Source: Nocardia sp. (GTDB taxonomy: Bacteria; Actinomycetota; Actinomycetes; Mycobacteriales; Mycobacteriaceae). Taken from it: a stretch of 5,521 nucleotides of DNA. Shown one piece after another: positions 1-5,521 of the stretch. The first letter of the stretch is position 1. The number at the start of each line of letters is the position of its first letter. Location: contig JABFXT010000364.1 of NCBI GenBank assembly GCA_013361595.1, forward strand, positions 1 through 5,521. Direction: 5' to 3'. Under the pieces are notes generated by a model. It made no database searches, was not told the DNA's origin, and saw only the letters and a program-made list of their open reading frames with translations. Made by a program: the position numbers and the translations under genes.

Positions 1-370
1 ACGTGGCACCGGCCAGCGCTCGATCGATGTTCCCGGAGAACGGCAGGCCGATCCGGGCGGTGTCGGTATGGGTGAACCGGGTCCGGTCCGGGGCCATCAC
101 CACGATGAAATCCACCCCGGTCGCGCGCCGGATCTGTTCGGTCATCGGTTGCAGCGACCGCGTCGGCTCCGGGGACAGCACCGCGGCGGCGGTGGACGGC
201 GCGGCCGCGACACTCACCGCGATATCGGTGACCTCACGCGTGGCGGTCCGATCGCTGTCGCGGCGGGCGTCGACCACCGCGTAGCCCGCCCAGAGGGCGG
301 TGACCAGTGCCAGCAGCACCAATTGCAGGACGAAGACCTGTCCCGCCAGGGACCCGCGACCGGTTCGCAC
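1..370 (-). CDS. DcuS/CitA-type sensor histidine kinase, N-terminal part (3' end beyond window)
   Basis: About 123 N-terminal residues are visible; the rest lies beyond position 1. A short basic N terminus leads into one hydrophobic membrane segment (about residues 12-33), then an extracytoplasmic sensor domain. The segment GVDFIVVM (85-92) followed by RFTH (98-101) and IGLPF (107-111) is the signature of the PAS/Cache domain of the DcuS/CitA family. By alignment from memory, R98, H101 and F111 fall at the same spacing as E. coli DcuS R107, H110 and F120, which bind C4-dicarboxylates. Known family role: a membrane kinase that detects external dicarboxylate or citrate and phosphorylates a CitB/DcuR-type response regulator. 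I start it at GTG 370-368 because GGAGGAG lies just upstream; an in-frame GTG at 382 would overlap that site, and a stop lies at 415-413. It is transcribed divergently from dctA, which supports a role in dicarboxylate uptake. The kinase domain and the partner regulator cannot be seen, so the exact ligand is inferred. Confidence 0.85.
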   Translation of the reverse strand, partial: MRTGRGSLAGQVFVLQLVLLALVTALWAGYAVVDARRDSDRTATREVTDIAVSVAAAPSTAAAVLSPEPTRSLQPMTEQIRRATGVDFIVVMAPDRTRFTHTDTARIGLPFSGNIDRALAGAT

Positions 371-373
371 GAA

Positions 374-380
374 CTCCTCC
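374..380 (-). promoter_or_regulatory. Ribosome binding site of the sensor kinase gene
   Basis: GGAGGAG on the minus strand is a near-perfect Shine-Dalgarno sequence. Measured from the GGAGG core, there are 5 nt to the GTG at 370-368. It is the main reason for choosing that GTG over the GTG at 382-380. Confidence 0.65.
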
Positions 381-401
381 ACTGAACGAAATGCACGAAA
401 G

Positions 402-417
402 CGTGACGGATGTCACG
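402..417. promoter_or_regulatory. Candidate CRP/GlxR-type operator in the divergent control region
   Basis: CGTGAC (402-407) and GTCACG (412-417) are perfect inverted repeats around a 4-nt centre. Read as a CRP-family site this is GTGA-N6-TCAC, the core of the TGTGA-N6-TCACA consensus bound by CRP in mycobacteria and GlxR in corynebacteria, with the outer T/A pair replaced by C/G. Its centre is about 40 bp upstream of the sensor kinase start codon and about 88 bp upstream of dctA, so it could act on either gene. A cAMP-responsive regulator controlling organic-acid uptake would make sense. Assignment rests on the pattern alone; another dimeric regulator could bind the same palindrome. Confidence 0.5.
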
Positions 418-481
418 TATCAGTCCATCATTCTGCACAGGGCGTGGTGGCCGGGTTCACCTCGCCCGCGCACTACGACTC

Positions 482-490
482 GGGAGGAGA
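482..490 (+). promoter_or_regulatory. Ribosome binding site of dctA
   Basis: GGGAGGAGA ends 7 nt before the ATG at 498-500. This strong Shine-Dalgarno sequence fixes the dctA start and rules out the longer open frame that begins near 300. Confidence 0.8.
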
Positions 491-497
491 CCAGGTC

Positions 498-1850
498 ATG
501 GAGGACCGGACTCGAACACGGCGGGATCGCACCCACTGGCTCTATCTGGCGGTGATCGTCGCCGTCCTGGCGGGCATTCTGGTCGGCTGGCTCGCGCCGG
601 GCACCGGCCGGGCACTGGCACCGCTGGGCACTATGTTCGTCGACCTGATCAAGATGATGATCGCCCCGGTCATCTTCTGCACCATCGTCCTGGGTATCGG
701 TTCGGTACGCGCCGCCGCGACCGTGGGCAAGGTCGGCGGGCTGGCCATCGGATACTTCCTCGCCATGTCGACCGTAGCGCTCGGGATCGGCCTGCTGGTC
801 GGTAATCTGCTCGACCCCGGCACCGGGCTGAACATCACCGAGACGGCGGGACAGGGCGCCCAGTACGCCGAGCAAGCGCACGGAGCCGGCGGCACCGTCG
901 AATTCCTGCACAGCATCGTCCCCACCACACTGGTCTCCGCGCTCACCGAGGGCAGTGTGCTGCAGGCGTTGTTCGTCGCGCTGCTGGTGGGTTTCGCGGT
1001 GCAGGCCATGGGCTCGGCCGGGGAACCGATCCTGCGCGGTGTGGCGCTGATCCAGAAACTGGTCTTCCGGATCCTGGCGATGATCCTCTGGCTGGCCCCG
1101 ATCGGGGCCTTCGGCGCGATGGCCAATGTGGTCGGCCGGACCGGGCTCGAGGCCGTGGTCCAGCTGGCGACCCTCATGATCGCCTTCTACCTCACCTGTC
1201 TGCTGTTCGTCTTCGGTGTGCTCGGCGTACTGGTCCGGCTGGTCGCGAAGGCGTCGATTTTCAAACTGTGCCGCTACCTCGCCCGCGAGTACCTGCTCAT
1301 CGTGGCCACCTCGTCGTCGGAATCGGCGCTGCCGCGACTGATCGCGAAGATGGAGCATATGGGGGTCGAGCGCACCACCGTCGGCGTCGTCGTGCCGACC
1401 GGCTATTCGTTCAATCTCGACGGCACCGCCATCTACCTGACCATGGCCTCGATCTTCATCGCCGACGCGATGGGCCAGCCGTTGAATCTCGGCGAACAGT
1501 TCGGCCTGCTGGTGTTCATGATCGTGGCGTCCAAGGGCGCGGCCGGAGTCACCGGCGCCGGACTGGCCACGCTGGCCGGTGGGTTGCAGAGCCACCGGCC
1601 CGAACTGCTCGACGGTGTCGGGTTGATCGTGGGTATCGACCGGTTCATGTCCGAGGCACGCGCGCTCACCAACTTCTCCGGGAACGCGGTCGCCACCCTG
1701 CTGATCGGCACCTGGACCAAGACGGTCGATACCGAGCAGGTGCGCGATGTCCTGGACCGGAAACTGCCGTTCGACGAACAGACGATGGTGGACGACCACG
1801 GACCGCGTCCCACCGAGGAAGACGGCGCCAAGGCCCTCGTCCCGGCCTGA
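498..1850 (+). CDS. dctA: C4-dicarboxylate:cation symporter DctA
   Basis: 450-residue inner-membrane protein of the dicarboxylate/amino acid:cation symporter family (DAACS; same fold as glutamate transporters such as GltPh). It is expected to import succinate, fumarate and malate with Na+ or H+. The early helices are visible (about 14-33, 43-68, 80-104), as is the serine-rich re-entrant loop TSSSESALP (271-279). It also has NLDGTAIY (306-313), the second re-entrant loop GAAGVTGAG (347-355), and the last transport helix with DRFMSEARALTN (381-392) and GNAVAT (395-400). These are the substrate- and cation-binding signatures, and DRFMSEARALTN is typical of DctA itself. Residues 123-135 form a short polar insertion in an external loop. 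The C-terminal tail (about 411-450) is acidic and hydrophilic. The ATG at 498 follows a strong ribosome binding site, and the length is normal for the family. The divergent DcuS/CitA-type kinase gene suggests induction by dicarboxylates. Choice of Na+ or H+ cannot be read from sequence. Confidence 0.95.
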   Translation: MEDRTRTRRDRTHWLYLAVIVAVLAGILVGWLAPGTGRALAPLGTMFVDLIKMMIAPVIFCTIVLGIGSVRAAATVGKVGGLAIGYFLAMSTVALGIGLLVGNLLDPGTGLNITETAGQGAQYAEQAHGAGGTVEFLHSIVPTTLVSALTEGSVLQALFVALLVGFAVQAMGSAGEPILRGVALIQKLVFRILAMILWLAPIGAFGAMANVVGRTGLEAVVQLATLMIAFYLTCLLFVFGVLGVLVRLVAKASIFKLCRYLAREYLLIVATSSSESALPRLIAKMEHMGVERTTVGVVVPTGYSFNLDGTAIYLTMASIFIADAMGQPLNLGEQFGLLVFMIVASKGAAGVTGAGLATLAGGLQSHRPELLDGVGLIVGIDRFMSEARALTNFSGNAVATLLIGTWTKTVDTEQVRDVLDRKLPFDEQTMVDDHGPRPTEEDGAKALVPA

Positions 1851-1881
1851 TCCCACCCGACGGCACCCGACCCGGCCCGCT

Positions 1882-1922
1882 CCCGGCCGAGCACCGTTCT
1901 CCGCAACGGTGGCTCGGCCGGG
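1882..1922. terminator. Hairpin terminator shared by convergent dctA and gcvP
   Basis: The left arm CCCGGCCGAGC+ACCGTT (1882-1898) pairs with AACGGT+GCTCGGCCGGG (1905-1910 and 1912-1922), leaving one bulged G (1911) and the six-base loop CTCCGC. This gives 17 base pairs. It lies 32 bp after the dctA stop and about 26 bp after the gcvP stop on the other strand, so it can end transcription from both sides. No T-run follows on either strand; hairpins without a U-tract are common at actinobacterial gene ends, but how well this one terminates is inferred. Confidence 0.75.
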
Positions 1923-1947
1923 GCGGGTACCGTTGCGGCCTCCGACC

Positions 1948-4743
1948 TCAGTCGGTGTAGGCCTCGAGCGGGGGGCAGGTGCAGACCAGATTGCGGTCGC
2001 CGAACGCCCCGTCGATACGGCGCACCGCCGGCCACACCTTCGGCCGTTCGTGCGTGAGACCGAGCGGGTACACGGCGACCTCCCGGCTGTACGGGTGGTC
2101 CCATTCCCGGACCAGGCTCGCCGCGGTGTGCGGCGCATTGCGCAGCGGATTGTCCTCGGCCGGCCACTCGCCCGCGGCCACCCGATCGATTTCGCGCCGG
2201 ATGGCGATCATCGCCTCGGCGAACGCGTCGAGCTCCGCGAGGTTCTCGCTCTCGGTGGGTTCCACCATCAGCGTGCCCGCCACCGGGAAACTCATGGTCG
2301 GCGCGTGGAATCCGTAGTCGGCGAGCCGTTTGGCCACATCGTCGACGGTCACTCCGGTGCTCTTGGTGATGTCGCGCAGATCCAGGATGCATTCGTGGGC
2401 GACCATATCGTTGTCGCCGGTGTAGAGCACGGGGTAGTGCTCGCCGAGGCGGCGGGCCAGATAGTTGGCCGACGCGATCGCGGTCGAGGTCGCCCGGCGC
2501 AGTCCCTCGGCACCCATCATCCGAATGTAGGCCCAGGTGATCGGCAGGATCGACGCCGATCCGTATTCGGCCGCCGAAACCGCGTGCGAACCGCGAACCA
2601 GGGGGTCGCCCGGGAGGTACGGCGTCAGGTGGGACCGGACCGCCACCGGGCCCACCCCGGGACCACCGCCGCCGTGCGGGATGCAGAACGTCTTGTGCAG
2701 GTTCAGATGGCTCACGTCACCACCGAACCGTCCCGGCCGGGCAAGACCGACGAGCGCGTTCAGGTTCGCGCCGTCCACATAGACTTGACCGCCCGCATCG
2801 TGCACGAGGGCGCACAGTTCGGCGACCTCCTGCTCGAATACGCCGTGCGTCGACGGGTAGGTGATCATGATGCAGGCCAGCCGCTCGGCGTGGTCGGCGA
2901 TCTTGGCGCGCAGATCGTCGAGGTCCACATCGCCGTTGGCCCGGCATTTCACCACTTCGACCCGCAGGCCCGCCATCGCGGCGGACGCGGCGTTGGTGCC
3001 GTGCGCGCTGGAGGGGATGAGGCAGGTGTCGCGGCGGGTGTCACCGCGGTCCAGGTGATAGCGGCGGATGGCCAGCAGGCCCGCGTACTCGCCCTGGCTG
3101 CCCGCGTTGGGCTGCAGGCTCACCGAGTCGTATCCGGTGATCTCGGCCAGCCAGCGCTCCAGATCGTGGATCACCCGCCGCAGACCGGGGGTATCCGAGG
3201 CGGGGGCGTAGGGGTGCAGCCGAGCGAAGCCGGGCCAGGTGATCGGCTCCATCTCCGCGGTGGCGTTGAGTTTCATGGTGCACGAACCGAGCGGGATCAT
3301 GCTCCGGTCCAGGGCGATGTCCTTGTCCGAGAGGGCACGCAGATACCGCAGCATCGCCGTTTCGGTGTGGTACCGGGTGAATGCGGGGTGGGTCAGGAAT
3401 TCCGAGGTGCGATTCTCGATCGCCGCCGCGGCGGGCTCGGCCGCAGCGATACCGAACGCGTCCAGCACCAGCGCGATATGGTCCGCGGTGGTGGCCTCGT
3501 CGCAGGCGACGGCGACGAGGTCGTCGTCCACCCGGCGCAGATTCACACCGCGCGCGGCCGCCTTGGCGACCACCGTTTCCGCTTGTCCCGGCACCCGGGC
3601 CAGCACGGTATCGAAATAGTTGTCGTGCACCAGCGCGCCGCCGAGAGCCGCCGCCAGTTCCGCGGCACGGCCGTGCACCCGGCGGGCGATGGCACGCAAC
3701 CCGTTCGCCCCGTGGTAGCAGGCGTACATACCGGCGACGATGGCCAGCAGCACCTGGGCCGTGCAGATATTCGAGGTGGCCTTCTCCCGGCGAATATGCT
3801 GTTCGCGCGTCTGCAGCGCGAGCCGGTAGGCCGGGGCACCGTCGGCGTCCTTGGACACGCCGACCAGCCGGCCGGGCAGCTGGCGGGCGTAGTCGGCGCG
3901 CACCGCCAGATATCCGGCGTGCGGTCCGCCGAAGCCCATCGGCACACCGAATCGCTGGGTCGTCCCGAAACAGACATCCGCGCCCTGCTCCCCCGGTGGC
4001 GTGATCAGCGTGAGCGCGAGCAGATCCGCACCGGCGGCCACCAGTGCCCCGCGATCGTGTGCGGTGGCGATCGTCGCCGACCAGTCCACGATCCGGCCGG
4101 ACGCACCGGGCACCTGCAGGATCACTCCGAAGAACTCGCCCTCGGGCAGGCCGTCCCGGGCCAGATCGGCCTCCACGATCTCGATACCCAGGGGTTCGGC
4201 GCGGGTTTCCAGTACGGTCCGGGTCTGCGGGAAGAGATCCCGGTCGACCACCAGGCGAGCGGGGGCCCGGCGATTGACCCGGCGCAACAGCGTCATCGCC
4301 TCCGCGGCCGCGGTGGCCTCATCGAGCATCGACGCATTGGCCACGTCCGTGCCGGTCAGGTCGGTCACCATGGTCTGGAAATTGAGCAGTGCCTCGAGCC
4401 GGCCTTGACTGATCTCGGGCTGGTAGGGCGTATAGGCGGTGTACCAGGCCGGATCCTCCAGCAGATTGCGCACCAGCACCGGCGGGGTCAGGGTGTCGTA
4501 GTAGCCGAGCCCGATCATCGAGGTGGCGATGCGGTTCGATTCGGCGAATGTGGCGAGTTCGGCCAAGACCTCGTGCTCGGTCCCCGGTGCGGGCAGCCCG
4601 GCGAGCGGATCGGTATCGCGGATCCCGGCCGGCAGCACGGCGGCCGCCAGTTCATCGGCCGAGGCGACGCCGATCGCGGCGAGGATTCGCGCGAATTCGT
4701 CGTCGTCCGGTCCGATATGACGATCTGCGAACGTCTGGGTCAC
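1948..4743 (-). CDS. gcvP: Glycine dehydrogenase (decarboxylating), P protein of the glycine cleavage system
   Basis: 931-residue single-chain P protein, close to the usual 940-960 residues, with both halves of the ancestral duplication. It is a cytoplasmic pyridoxal-phosphate enzyme that decarboxylates glycine and passes the aminomethyl group to lipoyl-GcvH. With GcvT and Lpd this yields CO2, NH3, NADH and 5,10-methylene-tetrahydrofolate. Landmarks: RHIGP at 8-12, then [20 protein letters not shown] and GFGGPHAGY in the N-terminal half. In the catalytic half come GSCTMKLNA (486-494), [28 protein letters not shown] and the PLP site [15 protein letters not shown], where K684 should form the Schiff base. 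The C terminus [11 protein letters not shown] is family-typical. I start it at GTG 4743-4741, giving [12 protein letters not shown], because AGGGAG lies 5 nt upstream; an adjacent GTG (4746) is possible. The frame stays open up to 4983, but that stretch is the riboswitch leader. No gcvT or gcvH is in view, so gcvP appears to be a single-gene unit here. Confidence 0.97.
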   Translation of the reverse strand: MTQTFADRHIGPDDDEFARILAAIGVASADELAAAVLPAGIRDTDPLAGLPAPGTEHEVLAELATFAESNRIATSMIGLGYYDTLTPPVLVRNLLEDPAWYTAYTPYQPEISQGRLEALLNFQTMVTDLTGTDVANASMLDEATAAAEAMTLLRRVNRRAPARLVVDRDLFPQTRTVLETRAEPLGIEIVEADLARDGLPEGEFFGVILQVPGASGRIVDWSATIATAHDRGALVAAGADLLALTLITPPGEQGADVCFGTTQRFGVPMGFGGPHAGYLAVRADYARQLPGRLVGVSKDADGAPAYRLALQTREQHIRREKATSNICTAQVLLAIVAGMYACYHGANGLRAIARRVHGRAAELAAALGGALVHDNYFDTVLARVPGQAETVVAKAAARGVNLRRVDDDLVAVACDEATTADHIALVLDAFGIAAAEPAAAAIENRTSEFLTHPAFTRYHTETAMLRYLRALSDKDIALDRSMIPLGSCTMKLNATAEMEPITWPGFARLHPYAPASDTPGLRRVIHDLERWLAEITGYDSVSLQPNAGSQGEYAGLLAIRRYHLDRGDTRRDTCLIPSSAHGTNAASAAMAGLRVEVVKCRANGDVDLDDLRAKIADHAERLACIMITYPSTHGVFEQEVAELCALVHDAGGQVYVDGANLNALVGLARPGRFGGDVSHLNLHKTFCIPHGGGGPGVGPVAVRSHLTPYLPGDPLVRGSHAVSAAEYGSASILPITWAYIRMMGAEGLRRATSTAIASANYLARRLGEHYPVLYTGDNDMVAHECILDLRDITKSTGVTVDDVAKRLADYGFHAPTMSFPVAGTLMVEPTESENLAELDAFAEAMIAIRREIDRVAAGEWPAEDNPLRNAPHTAASLVREWDHPYSREVAVYPLGLTHERPKVWPAVRRIDGAFGDRNLVCTCPPLEAYTD

Positions 4744-4748
4744 CACGG

Positions 4749-4754
4749 CTCCCT
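4749..4754 (-). promoter_or_regulatory. Ribosome binding site of gcvP
   Basis: AGGGAG on the minus strand lies 5 nt before the GTG at 4743 (2 nt before the alternative GTG at 4746). It favours 4743 as the start and lies directly after the post-aptamer hairpin region, where a riboswitch could control its accessibility. Confidence 0.6.
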
Positions 4755-4796
4755 GGGTGGGGCGGCCGACCGGCACGGTCGGCTGACGGCCCTCCC
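4755..4796 (-). promoter_or_regulatory. Post-aptamer hairpin, possible riboswitch expression platform
   Basis: On the minus strand GCCGACCG (4783-4776) and CGGTCGGC (4772-4765) form a perfect 8-bp stem with a 3-nt loop. An outer pairing is also possible: GGGAGGG (4796-4790) with CCCACCC (4761-4755), broken by one A-A mismatch. The outer strand directly follows the 3' side of the last aptamer's P1 helix, and the CCCACCC strand abuts the AGGGAG ribosome binding site. Such a structure could couple glycine binding to translation or termination. There is no U-tract, so it does not look like a classic intrinsic terminator. Structure is seen; function is inferred. Confidence 0.45.
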
Positions 4797-4890
4797 CCTC
4801 TGTCGCGGCGCCTGAGAGCTTCGGCGTCCGGATACGGTCCGGTCGCCTTTCACCTTGGGCGGGTGGCCCGCAGCCACCACTTTCCAGAGG
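4797..4890 (-). promoter_or_regulatory. Glycine aptamer II
   Basis: P1 pairs CCTCTG (4890-4885) with CAGAGG (4802-4797). Next come GGAAAG, a P2 hairpin GGTGGC/GCCACC (4878-4873 with 4867-4862), and GCCCAAGGTGAAAG (4860-4847), a divergent form of the usual GCCGAAGGAGCAA core strand. A P3b hairpin with the arms CCGGA/TCCGG follows, then CGAAGCTCTCAGGC and GACAGAGG. The order of elements matches the second aptamer of known gcv leaders. Confidence 0.82.
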
Positions 4891-4899
4891 CGCCGGTTC

Positions 4900-4985
4900 C
4901 CGCACGGTCCTGGTGCCTGAGAGATTGACGGGGAGGTGCTGCTCCTTCGGCGCCCGGATCCAGGATCCGGGACTCTCCCGCACGG
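4900..4985 (-). promoter_or_regulatory. Glycine aptamer I
   Basis: Reading the minus strand: GGGAGAG (4979-4973), then a P2 hairpin whose 9-bp arms GGATCCGGG/CCCGGATCC (plus strand 4963-4971 and 4953-4961) are perfect, then CGCCGAAGGAGCA (4952-4940), a short P3 region, and CTCTCAGG (4923-4916). P1 can form between two copies of CCGTGCGG (4985-4978 and 4907-4900), which pair with each other through six Watson-Crick pairs and two central G-U wobbles. Confidence 0.85.
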
Positions 4986-5000
4986 CTACGACGCCCGCTC

Positions 5001-5006
5001 ATCCTA
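5001..5006 (-). promoter_or_regulatory. gcvP: Candidate -10 element of the gcvP promoter
   Basis: TAGGAT on the minus strand fits the actinobacterial -10 pattern TANNNT. It lies 15 bp before aptamer I, so transcription would begin near 4994 and include the whole riboswitch, giving a leader of about 250 nt. No convincing -35 hexamer is seen at 16-19 bp spacing; the sequence there is C-rich. The assignment relies on its position and the good -10 match. Confidence 0.55.
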
Positions 5007-5029
5007 GCCCGGTGAGCGGTACCGGAGGG

Positions 5030-5050
5030 CACCCACCCGGGCGGTGTGTG
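5030..5050 (-). terminator. Weak hairpin after the resR-like gene, possible terminator
   Basis: CACACACC (minus strand 5050-5043) can pair with GGTGGGTG (5037-5030) around the loop GCCCG. This gives seven pairs and one A-G mismatch, starting about 35 bp after the stop codon. It lies upstream of the gcvP -10 element, so it could separate the two transcription units. It is short, imperfect and lacks a U-tract; read-through into gcvP remains possible. Confidence 0.3.
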
Positions 5051-5084
5051 TCCTTGCCCTCATCCGCGCGCTACCGGTGGACGA

Positions 5085-5521
5085 TCAGCCGGTTTTGCGG
5101 GTCAGCCGGGCCTTGCGCCGGTAGGAGAGTTCGTCTTCGGGACGTTCGCTGGTTTCCGAGGCGCGTTCGGCGGGGAATGCGGCGATGGCTCCGGTGAGCT
5201 CCCGCATGGCACTGTTCACGGCGATCCCGAATACACCTTGGCCGCCCTGCAGTAAATCGACGACTTCTTCCGGTGACGTGCACTCGTAAACCGACGTTCC
5301 GTCGGAGAACAGCGTGATATTCGCCAGATCCTGAACCCCGCGACTGCGCAGATGATCGACGGCGATCCGGATGTTCTGCAGCGAAATACCGGCATCGAGG
5401 AGTCGCTTGACGATTTTCAGGACCAGGATGTCCTTGAAGGAGTACAGCCGCTGGCTACCCGAACCCGCCGCCCCGCGGATGGAGGGCACCACGAGGCCGG
5501 TCCGTGCCCAATCGTCCAGCT
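5085..5521 (-). CDS. resR: MerR-family regulator resembling M. tuberculosis Rv1830 (ResR), 5' end beyond window
   Basis: The last 144 complete codons are visible, ending at TGA 5087-5085; the true start lies beyond 5521. The visible part begins LDDWARTGLVVPSIRGAAGS, the end of the MerR winged-helix region that reads out the recognition helix and wing. SQRLYSFKDILVLKIVKRLL then follows, and ISLQNIRIAVDHLRSRGV belongs to the alpha-helical region after the DNA-binding domain. The C-terminal part (ANITLFSDGT, VYECTSPEEVVDLLQGGQGV, AMRELTG) is the conserved Rv1830-type effector or dimer region. It lacks the Cys/His metal sites of classic MerR sensors. The tail RRKARLTRKTG is basic. Rv1830 is a growth and cell-division regulator in mycobacteria whose mutations have been linked to antibiotic resilience. 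As in mycobacteria it lies upstream of the P-protein gene on the same strand. Family assignment is very sure; equivalence to ResR rests on remembered sequence and position. Confidence 0.9.
   Translation of the reverse strand, partial: LDDWARTGLVVPSIRGAAGSGSQRLYSFKDILVLKIVKRLLDAGISLQNIRIAVDHLRSRGVQDLANITLFSDGTSVYECTSPEEVVDLLQGGQGVFGIAVNSAMRELTGAIAAFPAERASETSERPEDELSYRRKARLTRKTG

Larger units (their letters stand above)
4797..4985 (-). promoter_or_regulatory. Tandem glycine riboswitch in the gcvP leader
   Basis: Two consecutive glycine aptamers fill the leader of gcvP, ending about 54 nt before the start codon. Each carries the core octamer CTCTCAGG (minus strand, 4923-4916 and 4818-4811), and the first has the hallmark GCCGAAGGAGCA. 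The arrangement of two aptamers with a short linker followed by one expression platform is the classic gcv riboswitch form. Known behaviour of the class: glycine binding raises expression of the downstream glycine cleavage gene, so gcvP should be induced by excess glycine. The match is by motif and by the pairings given for each aptamer; no covariance search was run. Confidence 0.93.

Noticed and set aside
3..385. Short plus-strand open frames over the left end
   Set aside because: They overlap the sensor kinase gene, are compositionally odd and match no family; the minus strand gives a coherent membrane segment and DcuS-type sensor motif.
474..479. TACGAC as a -10 element for dctA
   Set aside because: It ends only 2 bp before the ribosome binding site, so transcription would start within it; no -35 partner was seen. 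I could not place the dctA promoter with confidence.
300..497. Upstream extension of the dctA frame
   Set aside because: The frame is open back to 300 but runs through the divergent control region and the start of the kinase gene, has no family similarity, and a strong ribosome binding site stands just before the ATG at 498.
420..2138. Long minus-strand frame opposite dctA
   Set aside because: Same cause: a shadow of dctA rich in Arg, Asp, Gln and His. The plus strand carries all DctA signature motifs.
1747..4815. A stop-free plus-strand frame of more than 1000 codons opposite gcvP
   Set aside because: It mirrors gcvP on the other strand. Such long antisense frames arise from third-position G/C bias; its translation is low-complexity and rich in Arg, Gly and His, with no recognisable domain, while the minus strand encodes an unmistakable P protein.
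4953..4971. Near-perfect palindrome as an operator
   Set aside because: It lies inside aptamer I exactly where the P2 hairpin is expected, so RNA structure explains it better than protein binding.
4744..4983. 80-residue N-terminal extension of GcvP
   Set aside because: The stretch is the glycine riboswitch and ribosome binding site; P proteins start shortly before the RHIGP motif, matching GTG 4743.

Overview
The window is high-G+C actinobacterial chromosome. Gene content and protein sequence point to Mycobacteriales, most likely Nocardia or a close relative. The clearest evidence is a MerR-family gene closely resembling M. tuberculosis Rv1830 (ResR), sitting upstream of a single-chain glycine dehydrogenase gene as it does in the mycobacterial gcvH-garA-Rv1828-Rv1829-Rv1830-gcvB neighbourhood. 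The species is inferred, not proven.

Layout, left to right. (1) Positions 1-370, minus strand: the N-terminal part of a membrane sensor histidine kinase of the DcuS/CitA (C4-dicarboxylate/citrate) type, cut by the window edge. (2) Positions 371-497: a divergent control region with a perfect 6+6 palindrome (402-417) that fits the CRP/GlxR pattern GTGA-N6-TCAC. (3) Positions 498-1850, plus strand: dctA, a complete Na+/H+:C4-dicarboxylate symporter. (4) Positions 1851-1947: a convergent gap with one strong hairpin (1882-1922) that can serve both flanking genes. (5) Positions 1948-4743, minus strand: gcvP, the complete glycine dehydrogenase (P protein) of the glycine cleavage system. (6) Positions 4744-5084: the gcvP leader, holding a -10 element, a tandem (two-aptamer) glycine riboswitch, a post-aptamer hairpin and the ribosome binding site, plus a weak possible terminator for the gene upstream. 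(7) Positions 5085-5521, minus strand: a resR (Rv1830)-like MerR regulator, cut at its 5' end by the window edge.

Two functional units are visible. The left unit is a dicarboxylate sensing and uptake locus: a kinase with the conserved ligand-binding residues of DcuS, transcribed divergently from the transporter it probably controls. The CRP-like site between them suggests a cAMP or carbon-status input. The right unit is one-carbon metabolism: the riboswitch is expected to turn on gcvP when glycine is plentiful, so that glycine is broken down to CO2, ammonia and methylene-tetrahydrofolate.

All the large features belong to known families. I see no transposon, CRISPR array, phage gene, tRNA or rRNA, and no sign of a wholly new system. 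The points most worth a second look are in the two control regions.
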